From NCBI RefSeq assembly GCF_008327685.1, contig NZ_BDDE01000015.1:310001-374000 (forward strand): DNA of 64,000 nucleotides, in the 5' to 3' direction. Source of the DNA: Actinomadura sp. K4S16. GTDB lineage: Bacteria; Actinomycetota; Actinomycetes; Streptosporangiales; Streptosporangiaceae. The notes under the pieces are model-generated. The model was not told the DNA's origin. It was given only the letters and a program-made list of their open reading frames with translations, and made no database searches. Of the stretch, positions 23,525 through 31,939 are shown in pieces (position 1 is the first letter of the stretch; each line of letters begins with the position of its first letter). Both the position numbers and the translations under genes were made by a program.

Positions 23525-24947
23525 CACGGCGCCGGGCCGCGCGTGCCGTTCCTGCGGCAAGCCCATGCCGCCCGCGGCCGGGAGGCCGGGGCGCGCGTCG
23601 CTGTACTGCTCGGCAGCGTGCCGGCAGAAGGCGTACCGGACGCGGCGGGCCGGGGGCGAGGCCGTCCACGAGCTGATCTCCGACATCGAACGCCAGGTGC
23701 GCGGCCTCACCCCCGAAGCGCCCGGGCCGTTCTACACCGGCGTTCAGTCGCTGGCGTCCTCGGTCGGACGGCTGCGCCGCATCGCCCGGGTGGCCCGGGA
23801 CGCGGCGGGAACCGCAACGCCGGAACGCGTGACGCAAACCGACGCGGCGCCGGGCCCCGCACCGCGGAATTCCGTAACGGAAGCCTCCGTGACGGAACCG
23901 GTCGCGACGGAATCAGGCGTAACGCAACCGGGCGCGACGGAACCGGACGAGGCGGCGGAGTCGGAGGAGGCGGCCGTCCTCCGGGAGGGCGACGAGTGGG
24001 CCTTCGCCGGGCTGGTCGAGCGGTACCGGCACGAACTCCAGGTGCACTGCTACCGGATGGTCGGCTCCTACGACGACTCCGAGGACCTCGTCCAGGAGAC
24101 GCTGCTCAAGGCGTGGAAGAACCGCGACGGCTTCGCGGGGCGCTCCAGCCTCCGCGCCTGGCTCTACAAGATCGCCACGAACACGGCGCTGGACTTCCTG
24201 CGCCGGGACGAGCGCCGTCCCCGGCGCTACGGCCCCTCGCCGGTCCCGCCCACCGACGGGGTGGAGGCGTCGCCGTTCCTCCCCTGGTTGCAGCCGTTCC
24301 CGGACGCGGAGCCCGAGGCGGCGGCCGAGTCGTCGGAGACGATGGAGCTGGCGTTCCTCGCCGCGATCCAGCACCTGCCGCCCCGGCAGCGCGCCGTGCT
24401 GATCATGCGGGACTTCCTCGGCTGGCCCGCCGCCGACACCGCGACCGCCCTCGACATGACCCTGGCCTCGGTGAACAGCGCCCTCCAGCGGGCCCGCCCC
24501 GCCCTGCGCGAGCGCCTCCCGCGGCGGCGCGAGCGGTGGGCGCGCGGCGCCGACCCGTCCGAGGCGGAGAAGGACCTGCTCGCGCGGTACATGAAGGCCG
24601 CGGTGGAGGGCGACACCGCCGCGATGGCGGCCATGCTCCGCGACGACGTGCGGATCACCATGCCGCCCAACCCGCTCTGGTTCGGCGGCCGCGAGGCGAT
24701 CATCGGCATGCTCCGCCAGACGTTCGACCCGGCCTCCCCCGCCTACATCGGCCGCTGGCGCCACCTCCCGACCCGCGCCAACGGGCAGCCGGCGGTCGCC
24801 GGTTACGTCCAGCGCCCCGGCACCAGCGTCTACCGCGCCCAGGTGCTGGACGTCCTGCGCGTGGAGGACGGCCTGATCGCCGAGATCACCTCCTTCGAGC
24901 CCCACCTGTTCCCCGCCTTCGGCCTCCCGCTCACCCTGGCGCCCTGA
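23517..24947 (+). CDS. ECF sigma factor with N-terminal zinc finger and SnoaL-like tail
   Basis: A 476-residue fusion. Residues 8-45 carry a Cys4 zinc-finger-like element (C10-x2-C13, C31-x3-C35; YCSAACRQKAYRTRRA) seen in small actinobacterial proteins. A linker of about 100 residues includes degenerate VTE/ATE/VTQ repeats. Sigma region 2 follows (DEWAFAGLVERYRHELQVHCYRMVGSYDDSEDLVQETLLKAWKNRDGF...RAWLYKIATNTALDFLRR), then region 4 (LPPRQRAVLIMRDFLGWPAADTATALDMTLASVNSALQRARPAL). The last ~130 residues form a SnoaL/NTF2-like domain typical of SigG/ECF56 factors, whose tail can replace an anti-sigma factor. It overlaps the phosphatase gene by 8 bases. Target promoters are unknown. Confidence 0.9.
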   Translation: MADTAPGRACRSCGKPMPPAAGRPGRASLYCSAACRQKAYRTRRAGGEAVHELISDIERQVRGLTPEAPGPFYTGVQSLASSVGRLRRIARVARDAAGTATPERVTQTDAAPGPAPRNSVTEASVTEPVATESGVTQPGATEPDEAAESEEAAVLREGDEWAFAGLVERYRHELQVHCYRMVGSYDDSEDLVQETLLKAWKNRDGFAGRSSLRAWLYKIATNTALDFLRRDERRPRRYGPSPVPPTDGVEASPFLPWLQPFPDAEPEAAAESSETMELAFLAAIQHLPPRQRAVLIMRDFLGWPAADTATALDMTLASVNSALQRARPALRERLPRRRERWARGADPSEAEKDLLARYMKAAVEGDTAAMAAMLRDDVRITMPPNPLWFGGREAIIGMLRQTFDPASPAYIGRWRHLPTRANGQPAVAGYVQRPGTSVYRAQVLDVLRVEDGLIAEITSFEPHLFPAFGLPLTLAP

Positions 24948-25027
24948 CCTTCCCGCCCGGCCCGCGATGATTTCTCAGCCGGGGTACGTCTCAATATCCG
25001 TTCGCCCTACAGGAACGGAGCAAGGAC

Positions 25028-25807
25028 ATGCTGGAGAACAAGAACGCGATCATCTACGGCGGCGGCGGCGCGATCGGCGGCGCGGTGGCCCGGACGTTCG
25101 CCCGGCACGGCGCGACCGTCCACCTGGCCGGCCGGACCCGCGCGAGCCTGGAGGCGGTCGCGGCCGGCATCGCCGCCGCAGGCGGCCGTGCCGAGGTCGC
25201 CGTGGTGGACGCGCTGGACGAGAAGGCCGTCGAGGAGCACGCCCGCCGCGTCGTGGAGGAGGCCGGGAGCCTGGACGTGTCGCTCAACCTCGTCTCGCGC
25301 GGCGACGTCCACGGGACCCCGTTGACCGCCGTGCCGGCCGAGGACTTCCTGCGCCCCGTCACCACGGGCATCACCGCGAACTTCCTCACCGCCCGGACCG
25401 CCGCGCGGCACATGTCCGAGCAGGGCTCGGGCGTGATCCTCGCGCTGAACAGCGGCTCGGCCAAGGGCAGCCCGATGATGGGCGGCACCGGCCCGGCGGA
25501 CGCCGCGATCGACGCCCTCGTCCGGAACCTGGCGCAGGAGTGCGGCCCGAGCGGCGTCCGCGTCGTCGGGATCTGGACGGCCGGGCTCCCCGAGACGATG
25601 ACGCGGGAGAAGCTCGCCCTGCACGGCGCCGACCTGGACGAGGCCGCCTTCGAGAGGCTGCTGACGCGGCTGGCCGAGATGCGGATGCTGCGCCGCTCCC
25701 CCACGCTCGCCCAGATCGCCGACACCGCCGCCTTCCTCGCCTCGGACGGCGCCGCCGCGATCACCGCGACGTTCGTCAACGCGACGGCGGGCATCTTCAC
25801 CGACTGA
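25028..25807 (+). CDS. SDR-fold protein lacking the catalytic Tyr-Lys pair
   Basis: A 259-residue Rossmann protein of the short-chain dehydrogenase family. The dinucleotide-binding loop is IIYGGGGAIGGAVARTFARHGATVHLAGRTRA (8-38), followed by VVDALDE and NLVSRGD in place of the usual NNAG. The usual active-site YxxxK is not present: after LNSGSAKGSP the equivalent region reads MGGTGPADAAIDALVRNLA, giving T154 and D158 where Tyr and Lys are expected. It may therefore bind NAD(P) without standard dehydrogenase chemistry, or use other residues. The ATG at 25028 lies after a GGAACGGAG tract. It follows the sigma gene by 80 bases and may be in its regulon. Confidence 0.8.
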   Translation: MLENKNAIIYGGGGAIGGAVARTFARHGATVHLAGRTRASLEAVAAGIAAAGGRAEVAVVDALDEKAVEEHARRVVEEAGSLDVSLNLVSRGDVHGTPLTAVPAEDFLRPVTTGITANFLTARTAARHMSEQGSGVILALNSGSAKGSPMMGGTGPADAAIDALVRNLAQECGPSGVRVVGIWTAGLPETMTREKLALHGADLDEAAFERLLTRLAEMRMLRRSPTLAQIADTAAFLASDGAAAITATFVNATAGIFTD

Positions 25808-25824
25808 GCGGCGCCGCTCAGTCG
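25801..25824. repeat. Perfect 24-bp palindrome over the SDR stop codon
   Basis: The arm CGACTGAGCGGC (25801-25812) is followed directly by its exact reverse complement (25813-25824) with no loop. The TGA stop at 25805-25807 is inside it. It may be part of the terminator together with the adjacent hairpin, or a protein site. Confidence 0.7.
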
Positions 25825-25825
25825 G

Positions 25826-25852
25826 GCGGGGGGTGTGGGGGGTCGCCCCCAC
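25826..25852 (-). repeat. REP-like GC hairpin element, copy A
   Basis: On the minus strand this reads GTGGGGGCGACCCCCCACAC followed by CCCCCCGC. On the plus strand GTGGGGG and CCCCCAC pair around a GTCG loop (about 25834-25851). Nearly the same 24-base word recurs at 62388-62412, and a variant at 62329-62356. This indicates a dispersed intergenic repeat; here it also works as a terminator-like hairpin after the SDR gene. Confidence 0.5.
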
Positions 25853-25969
25853 AAAGACACTGCCGACTGAACGGCGCGCTGCCGACTGGCCAGGAGTTCC
25901 GCCCGGTCGCGGAACCTCGGCGTCGGCGGGAGCGTCCGAGCGGACGTTCGGAGAGGTGAGGGGGCGGCG

Positions 25970-26719
25970 GTGGCGGGCGTTCGGCGGGTGGTTCTTGGTC
26001 GGCGATGGCTTCTGGGCGCGATCCTGGCGGGGATGGTTGCAGTGGCGGGAGCGGTCGCGACAGCAGTGGTCGTCCTCGCCGAGCCCGCGCGGCCTCGGGG
26101 GTGCGGGTGCGCGCTGCCGCCGGACACCAGCGGGATCAGCGGGGTGCCGCGCGAGTGGCAGGCCGCCATGGCCCGGCGCGACGCCGGGGCGGCCTGGCGG
26201 TTGCTGACGCCTGAGGCGCAGCGGCGGTACGGCTCGGTGAGGGGTCTGCGCGGCGCGCTCCCTCGGCTCGCCCCGGATTCCCATGGGTCCGCGGGGTGGA
26301 GGCTCGTCCGCCAGGTCACGCAGGGGCGCGGCACGCCCAGCCGGTTCCTCTACCTGCTCGTCGAGAAGCGGAGCCTGCGGCCGGCCGGAGCCGTCGTCGT
26401 CCACTCCATGGCGGACGGCTCCGCCGATGGGCGGGTCGATCCCGCGCCCGCCGCAACCGTCCGCATCCTGGAACCGGCCGCGCGGGCCACCGTGGACGCG
26501 CGCCCGCGCCTGCGTGCTGCGACCGGGAGTCCTCCCGCGTACGTGGTCGTGCGGCGGGACGGTGAGACCCTCGGTGCCGTGGGATCCATCCGTGGCGCGG
26601 ACGGGTGGGACACACCGTTCCACAAGGCGCTCAAGCCCGGGCCCGCGCTGATCGTCGCGGTCGATGCGGACGGCGGCGGGCGCCTCTCGTACGGAAGCGT
26701 CCGCGTCACGATCCGCTGA
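25970..26719 (+). CDS. Membrane-anchored hypothetical protein
   Basis: A 249-residue protein with a basic N-terminus, one hydrophobic segment (about 12-38, WLLGAILAGMVAVAGAVATAVVVLA) and a Cys pair GCGCALPPDTSGISGVP directly after it. This looks like an exported, membrane-tethered protein. The segment REWQAAMARRDAGAAWRLLTPEAQRRYGS resembles the start of NTF2/SnoaL-like or DUF4878-type extracellular domains. The C-terminus contains RVTIR after a Gly/Asp-rich stretch (VAVDADGGGRLSYGS). The GTG at 25970 is preceded by GAGGGGGCGG. It is flanked by the REP-like hairpin and a convergent Lrp gene, so it is probably monocistronic. No specific function can be given. Confidence 0.6.
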   Translation: MAGVRRVVLGRRWLLGAILAGMVAVAGAVATAVVVLAEPARPRGCGCALPPDTSGISGVPREWQAAMARRDAGAAWRLLTPEAQRRYGSVRGLRGALPRLAPDSHGSAGWRLVRQVTQGRGTPSRFLYLLVEKRSLRPAGAVVVHSMADGSADGRVDPAPAATVRILEPAARATVDARPRLRAATGSPPAYVVVRRDGETLGAVGSIRGADGWDTPFHKALKPGPALIVAVDADGGGRLSYGSVRVTIR

Positions 26720-26743
26720 CCCGGACCGGGGCCGCCGGTGCCG

Positions 26744-27244
26744 TCAGTCGGCCGGTTTGCGGGCCTTCGCGCGGGCGCGCTTCTCCTCGTCCTCCAGGAG
26801 GGGGCCGATGCGGAACGGGACCTGGTGGGTCAGGACGATCGAGGTGGTGCTGCGGCGGACGCCGGGGCAGGCGAGGATCGAGTCGATGACCTCGTGGAGC
26901 TGCTTGCCGTTGGGCGCGACGGCGCGGACGAGGAGGTCGCCCTGGCCGGTGATCCCGAGGACCTCCAGCACGCGCGGGATCGCGGAGAGCGCGACGGCGG
27001 CCTCGCGCAGCCTTCCCTGGGCGACCTCCAGGGTGACGAAGGCCGTCAGTTCGAAGCCGATGGCGCCGAGGTCGACCTCGCGGCCGCGGTGGCCGATGAC
27101 GCCCTCGCGTTCGAGGCGCTCCACGCGGGCGTGCGCGGTGTTGCGGGCGATGCCGAGCTTGGCGGCCAGTTCCGTGACGCCGATGCGGGGCTGCTCGACG
27201 AGGCGGCGGAGGATCTGCAGGTCGAGGAGAGTGGTACGGGTCAC
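26744..27244 (-). CDS. Lrp/AsnC family transcriptional regulator
   Basis: A 166-residue feast/famine regulator. The N-terminal helix-turn-helix reads LLDLQILRRLVEQPRIGVTELAAKLGIARNTAHARVERLEREGVI, and the C-terminal RAM ligand-binding domain includes FVTLEVAQGRLREAAVALSAIPRVLEVLGITGQGDLLVRAVAPNGKQLHEVID. It has a basic tail (EEKRARAKARKPAD). GTG 27244 is preferred because the HTH then starts at the usual place and GGAG lies upstream. It is divergent from the indolepyruvate ferredoxin oxidoreductase gene, and a perfect 9+3+9 palindrome lies between them. It therefore probably controls that enzyme in response to an aromatic or branched amino acid. Confidence 0.92.
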   Translation of the reverse strand: MTRTTLLDLQILRRLVEQPRIGVTELAAKLGIARNTAHARVERLEREGVIGHRGREVDLGAIGFELTAFVTLEVAQGRLREAAVALSAIPRVLEVLGITGQGDLLVRAVAPNGKQLHEVIDSILACPGVRRSTTSIVLTHQVPFRIGPLLEDEEKRARAKARKPAD

Positions 27245-27276
27245 AACGCTCAGCTCCGGCGGGTAACTCGGTTCTG

Positions 27277-27297
27277 ACTTGAGCAATCTGCTCAAGT
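27277..27297. promoter_or_regulatory. Lrp/AsnC operator candidate
   Basis: ACTTGAGCA (27277-27285) and TGCTCAAGT (27289-27297) form a perfect palindrome with a 3-base centre between the divergent Lrp and oxidoreductase genes. A second, looser inverted pair CTTGCA/TGCAAG spans 27311-27346, just before the oxidoreductase start. Confidence 0.65.
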
Positions 27298-27347
27298 ATC
27301 GTCCCACCATCTTGCACTCCGCTCAGCAGAGGCGGCTCAATGCAAGC

Positions 27348-30300
27348 ATGAGCACCACCGTTTCTTCCTCCCCCCTCCGCGACCGGCTCGAACTGGAGCG
27401 CGGCCGGATCGCGATCGGCGGGGTGCACGCGCTCGTCCGGCTGCTGCTCGAGCAGCGCCGTGCGGACACCCGGCGGGGCTGGCGGACCGCCGGGTTCGTG
27501 TCCGGGTACCGCGGGTCCCCGCTCGGCGGCCTCGACCAGCAGCTCATGCGGGACGCGAAGCTGCTGGAGGGCCACGACATCCGGTTCGTGCCGGGCGTGA
27601 ACGAGGAGCTCGCGGCGACGGCCGTGTACGGGTCGCAGCTGGTCGAGCACCTGCCGGGGCCGCGGTTCGAGGGCGTGTTCGGGCTCTGGTACGGCAAGGC
27701 GCCCGGCGTGGACCGGTCGCTGGACGCGTTCAAGCACGCGAACTGGCTCGGCACGTCCGAGCGCGGCGGGGTGCTCGCGGTGGTGGGCGACGACCCGTCC
27801 GCGAAGTCGTCCACGCTGCCGTCGGCGACGGAGGGCGCGCTCGCCGAGGCGTTCATGCCGGTGCTCGTCCCCGGGTCGGTGGGCGACCTGCTGCACCTCG
27901 GACGGCACGGGTTCGAGATGTCCCGGTTCAGCGGGGCGTGGACCGGGTTCAAGCTCGTGACGGACGTCGCCGACTCCCACGAGGTCGTGGACGTGGAGCC
28001 GGTGCCCGACCCGGTGTACCCGGAGTTCGCGTGGCGCGGCCGCCCGTGGAAGCCGACGCGCAAGCCGGGCGTCGACCTGAAGGGCACGAACGCCCTCGAA
28101 ACGGAGGTCCTGCAGGGCCGCCTGGAGGCCGCGACGGCCTACGCCGCGGCCAACGGCCTCGACCGGATCGAGGGGGCCGCCGGCGACGCGGTGATCGGGC
28201 TGGTCGCCGCGGGGCGCACCTACGTGGAGCTGCGCGAGGCCCTCGACCGGCTGGGACTGGACGACGAGGCCCTGGCCCGCCGGGGCGTCCGGCTGCTGCG
28301 CCTCGCCCTGATCTACCCGCTCGACGCCGACCGGATCCGCGAGTTCGCCCGCGGGCTCCGCGAGATCGTCGTCGTGGAGGAGAAGCGGGCGTTCGTCGAG
28401 ACGCAGATCCGGGACGTCCTGTACGACCTGGCGGAGCGCCCGGCCGTGTACGGCAAGAACGGCCCGGACGGCGCCGGCCTGGTCCCGACGGACGGCGGCC
28501 TGGACGCCGACCGCCTCGTGAAGGCCCTGGCCAGGCTGCTCGCCGACCGCGTCGGCGAGGAGCACGTGGACCTGCGCGACGCCGTGCTCAAGCCCCGCAA
28601 GCCGCAGATCAACCTGCTCGCCCCGGCGCGCACCCCGTACTTCTGCTCGGGCTGCCCCCACAACCGGTCGACGGTCGTCCCGGACGGGTCGGTCGCGGCG
28701 AGCGGCATCGGCTGCCACGTGATGACCGTGTTCACCGACCGCAGCATCGGCACCACGCAGATGGGCGGCGAGGGCGCGATGTGGGTCGGCGCGGCGCCGT
28801 TCTCGGACACCGAGCACATGTTCCAGAACCTCGGCGACGGGACGTTCTTCCACTCTGGCAGCCTCGCGGTCCGGCAGGCCGTCGCCGCCGGGACCAGCAT
28901 CACCTTCAAGCTCCTCTACAACGCGGCCGTGGCGATGACCGGCGGGCAGGACGCCGACGGCGGCTCCGACCCGGCCGCGATCACCCGGATGCTGCACGCC
29001 GAGGGCGTCGCGAAGATCGTGGTGGTGGCGGACGACCCGTCCCGCTACCCGCGCGGCACCGACTGGGCGCCCGGCGTCCGGGTCCGGCACCGCGACGACC
29101 TCGACGCCGTCCAGCGGGAGCTGCGCGAGATCCCGGGCGTGACCGTGCTGCTGTACGACCAGGCGTGCGCGGCCGAGACGCGGCGCAAGCGCAAGCGCGG
29201 CCTCGTCCCCGACCCGCAGACCCGCGTGCTGATCAACGAGGCGGTCTGCGAGGGGTGCGGCGACTGCGGCACCAAGTCGAACTGCCTCAGCGTGGAGCCG
29301 GTCGAGACGGAGTTCGGCCGCAAGACGCAGATCAACCAGACGTCCTGCAACAAGGACTACTCGTGCGTCGACGGCGACTGCCCCTCGTTCGTCACCGTCA
29401 TCCCCGGCGACAAGCCCAAGGCGGCGCGCACCCTGCCGCGGATCGGCGAGCTGGAGGAGCCCGCGGAGCGGCCCGAGTCGGCGGACGTGCTGCTCGTCGG
29501 CATCGGCGGCACCGGCGTCGTCACGGTCAACCAGGTCCTCGCCACGGCGGCCCTCATCGACGGCCGCCACGCCCGCGCCCTCGACCAGACCGGCCTCAGC
29601 CAGAAGGCCGGCGCGGTCGTGTCGCACCTGCGCATCGGGACGGCCGACCGGGACCGGCCGGGCATGGTCGGCGCGGGCGGCGCCGACGCCTACCTCGTGT
29701 TCGACTCGCTGGCCGGGACCTCGGAGACCAACCTGCGCCGCTGCGCGCCGGACCGGACCGCCGCGGTCGTGTCCACCAGCGAGGTGCCGACCGGGCGGAT
29801 GATCGTCGACACCTCGGCGTCGCTGCCGCCGAGCGCGTCCCTGGTCAAGCAGATCGCCGAGCGCACCCGGGCGGACCGCCTGGTCGCGCTCGACGCCCTG
29901 GCGCTCGCCGAGCGCTGGTTCGGCAGCACGACCACCGCGAACTTCGTGGTGGTCGGCGCCGCCTACCAGGCGGGGCTGCTGCCGCTGTCGGCGAAGGCGA
30001 TCGAGGAGGCCCTCACGCTGAACGGCGTGCAGGTGGAGGCGAACATCCAGGCGTTCCGGGCGGGCCGCCGGCTGGTGCTCGAACCGGAGGGCCAGGACGC
30101 CTCCGCCACGGCGGGGACCGCGCAGGTCGCGCCGCGCCCGCTGGACTCGACCGCGTCGGCCGCGATGGACCTCGTCGACGCGTCCGGCGTGGACGGCGAG
30201 CTCGCCCGCGTCCTGCGGATCCGGGTGCCCGACCTCGCCGCGTACCAGAACCTGGCGCTCGCCAAGCGGTACCTGGACGCGGTCCTGCGCGTCGCCAGGG

Positions 30301-30854
30301 CCGAGGAGGCGGCGGGCGCGGGCGAGCGGCGGCTCGCGGTCGCCGTGGCGCGGAACCTGCACAAGCTGATGGCCTACAAGGACGAGTACGAGGTGGCCCG
30401 CCTGCACCTCGACCCGGAGCTCACCCGGCGCGTCGAGGAGCAGTTCGGCCCCGGCTCCACGGTCGCGTACATGCTGCACCCGCCGCTGCTGCGGGCCGTC
30501 GGGGTGGACAGGAAGATCGCGCTGCGCCGGACGGCCCGGCCCGCGTTCCGCGCGCTGCGCGCGATGCGGCGGCTGCGCGGCACTCCGCTCGACCCGTTCG
30601 GCGCCACCGCGCAGCGGCGCGCCGAGCGGCGCCTCGTCACCGGGTACGTCGCGGTGGTGAACGAGCTGGTGGCCGGGCTGGAGGCGGGGGCCGCCGGGGA
30701 CGGCCGCCTCGACGCCGCCGTGCGGATCGCCGAGCTGCCCGACATGATCCGCGGCTACGAGGACGTCAAGACCGCGAACGTCGCCCTGTACGAGGAGAGC
30801 CTGCGCGAGCAGCTCGCCGCGTGGCGGGCCGAGCGGTCGCCCAGCCGGGTGTGA
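27348..30854 (+). CDS. Fused indolepyruvate ferredoxin oxidoreductase (2-oxoacid:ferredoxin oxidoreductase)
   Basis: A 1168-residue fused IorA-IorB type enzyme that oxidatively decarboxylates aryl- or branched-chain pyruvates to acyl-CoA, passing electrons to ferredoxin. The N-terminal pyrimidine-binding domain has FVSGYRGSPLGGLDQQL and GVNEELAATAVYGSQ. The TPP-binding domain has CSGCPHN, SGIGCHVMTVFTD and MGGEGAMWVGAAPF. A ferredoxin-like insert carries C634-x2-C637-x2-C640-x5-C646 and a further Cys group (SCNKDYSCVDGDCPSF). The gamma-like C-terminal part contains LLVGIGGTGVVTVNQVLATAA and DQTGLSQKAGAVVSHLRIG. The ATG at 27348 gives the standard start. It is divergent from an Lrp regulator, which suggests amino-acid-dependent expression. 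The protein is cytosolic. Confidence 0.94.
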   Translation: MSTTVSSSPLRDRLELERGRIAIGGVHALVRLLLEQRRADTRRGWRTAGFVSGYRGSPLGGLDQQLMRDAKLLEGHDIRFVPGVNEELAATAVYGSQLVEHLPGPRFEGVFGLWYGKAPGVDRSLDAFKHANWLGTSERGGVLAVVGDDPSAKSSTLPSATEGALAEAFMPVLVPGSVGDLLHLGRHGFEMSRFSGAWTGFKLVTDVADSHEVVDVEPVPDPVYPEFAWRGRPWKPTRKPGVDLKGTNALETEVLQGRLEAATAYAAANGLDRIEGAAGDAVIGLVAAGRTYVELREALDRLGLDDEALARRGVRLLRLALIYPLDADRIREFARGLREIVVVEEKRAFVETQIRDVLYDLAERPAVYGKNGPDGAGLVPTDGGLDADRLVKALARLLADRVGEEHVDLRDAVLKPRKPQINLLAPARTPYFCSGCPHNRSTVVPDGSVAASGIGCHVMTVFTDRSIGTTQMGGEGAMWVGAAPFSDTEHMFQNLGDGTFFHSGSLAVRQAVAAGTSITFKLLYNAAVAMTGGQDADGGSDPAAITRMLHAEGVAKIVVVADDPSRYPRGTDWAPGVRVRHRDDLDAVQRELREIPGVTVLLYDQACAAETRRKRKRGLVPDPQTRVLINEAVCEGCGDCGTKSNCLSVEPVETEFGRKTQINQTSCNKDYSCVDGDCPSFVTVIPGDKPKAARTLPRIGELEEPAERPESADVLLVGIGGTGVVTVNQVLATAALIDGRHARALDQTGLSQKAGAVVSHLRIGTADRDRPGMVGAGGADAYLVFDSLAGTSETNLRRCAPDRTAAVVSTSEVPTGRMIVDTSASLPPSASLVKQIAERTRADRLVALDALALAERWFGSTTTANFVVVGAAYQAGLLPLSAKAIEEALTLNGVQVEANIQAFRAGRRLVLEPEGQDASATAGTAQVAPRPLDSTASAAMDLVDASGVDGELARVLRIRVPDLAAYQNLALAKRYLDAVLRVARAEEAAGAGERRLAVAVARNLHKLMAYKDEYEVARLHLDPELTRRVEEQFGPGSTVAYMLHPPLLRAVGVDRKIALRRTARPAFRALRAMRRLRGTPLDPFGATAQRRAERRLVTGYVAVVNELVAGLEAGAAGDGRLDAAVRIAELPDMIRGYEDVKTANVALYEESLREQLAAWRAERSPSRV

Positions 30855-30857
30855 CGC

Positions 30858-31688
30858 TCAGGTGATCGCGCCGGCCAGCGCCCCGGCCAGCGCGATCACC
30901 ACCAGCTCCAGGGCCAGCAGCTTGACCAGCGCGCCGGGCACGAGCCGGCACGCGTAGCACTGCTCGACGAAGATCTTGAGCTGGTCGGCCGGGCGCAGGC
31001 GCGGCGCGGAGTGCCGGGACGGGACGCCGCGCAGCGCCTGCGGCGGGGGCGGCTGCTCCTCCACCGGGCGCACCAGGACGCTGTTGACCGCCCGCGTCGG
31101 CACGACCATCCGGTCCCAGTGCAGCGCGTCCAGCGGCAGCGGGCCGCCGTGCCCGTCGAGCTGGAAGATGGGGCCGCACAGGGTGATGAAGGACAGGTCG
31201 GGCCCGCGCGCCGCCGATTCCTCGCCGAGGAGTCCGCGAAAGGTCTCTCCGCTGTTCAACGTGATTTCGAGTTCGACGTCGCGGTCGGCGTAATCGGCGC
31301 GCGGGCCGGTTGCCGGACGGGCCGCGGCGGGCAGCGGCCCGGGAAGATTCTCCAGGCGCGCGAGAACTGCCGCTGCCAGCGAGGAAAGCGTCAGGGAAAT
31401 CGCGAGGAAACAGCACACCGCCCAGGCCGCGGCAAGGGTCGGGACCGCGCCGCCGCCCTCGTCCAGGAGGAGGCGGGGGCTCGGCACGGCGGACTGCCCC
31501 AGCACGCCCAGCAGGATCGACGTCACCGTCGTGACCACCACCCCGGCGACCACCGCGCGGGACAGCCGCGGCAGCGCGTCTCCGGGTCGGGCCCGTTCCC
31601 GGCGGCCGCGCACCAGATCGAAATGCAGGCCCGGCACCGCCGCCAATGCCAGCAGCGCGACAGGCACGGCAATAGAGCCTTCGGTCAT
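30858..31688 (-). CDS. Membrane protein of unknown function (DUF6338-like)
   Basis: About 276 residues with an N-terminal helix (SIAVPVALLALAAVPGLHFDLVRGRRERARPGD), two further hydrophobic segments (about 45-65 and 90-112), a soluble region and a terminal helix (VKLLALELVVIALAGALAGAIT). The soluble part contains DVELEITLNSGETFRGLLGEESA and LCGPIFQL. The overall plan resembles actinobacterial DUF6338 membrane proteins; I am moderately sure of that match. The ATG at 31688 follows AGGGG at good spacing, while a GTG two codons upstream is also possible. It converges on the oxidoreductase gene with three bases between stops and is divergent from a kinase-like gene. Confidence 0.72.
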   Translation of the reverse strand: MTEGSIAVPVALLALAAVPGLHFDLVRGRRERARPGDALPRLSRAVVAGVVVTTVTSILLGVLGQSAVPSPRLLLDEGGGAVPTLAAAWAVCCFLAISLTLSSLAAAVLARLENLPGPLPAAARPATGPRADYADRDVELEITLNSGETFRGLLGEESAARGPDLSFITLCGPIFQLDGHGGPLPLDALHWDRMVVPTRAVNSVLVRPVEEQPPPPQALRGVPSRHSAPRLRPADQLKIFVEQCYACRLVPGALVKLLALELVVIALAGALAGAIT

Positions 31689-31939
31689 GGTCACCCCTGC
31701 CCTGAGTCGGGGGTCATGAGGTACAGATCCTGTCAGTTGGACCGGGGATTCTCAATATCGAGACACCTGACTCCCGGTCCAATTGCCGTTCCATTTCCCG
31801 GAGCCGTTCGGAAAGGCCTTCGCCGCGCACCGGCCCCGGGTCGAGGTGGACCGGTCGAACCCCGCCGCGCCCGCGGTGCGTACCTCCTGGCGAGCCGGGG
31901 ACCACGCCCGGCACCGGAGTGCGACGAGGGTGACGTCGA

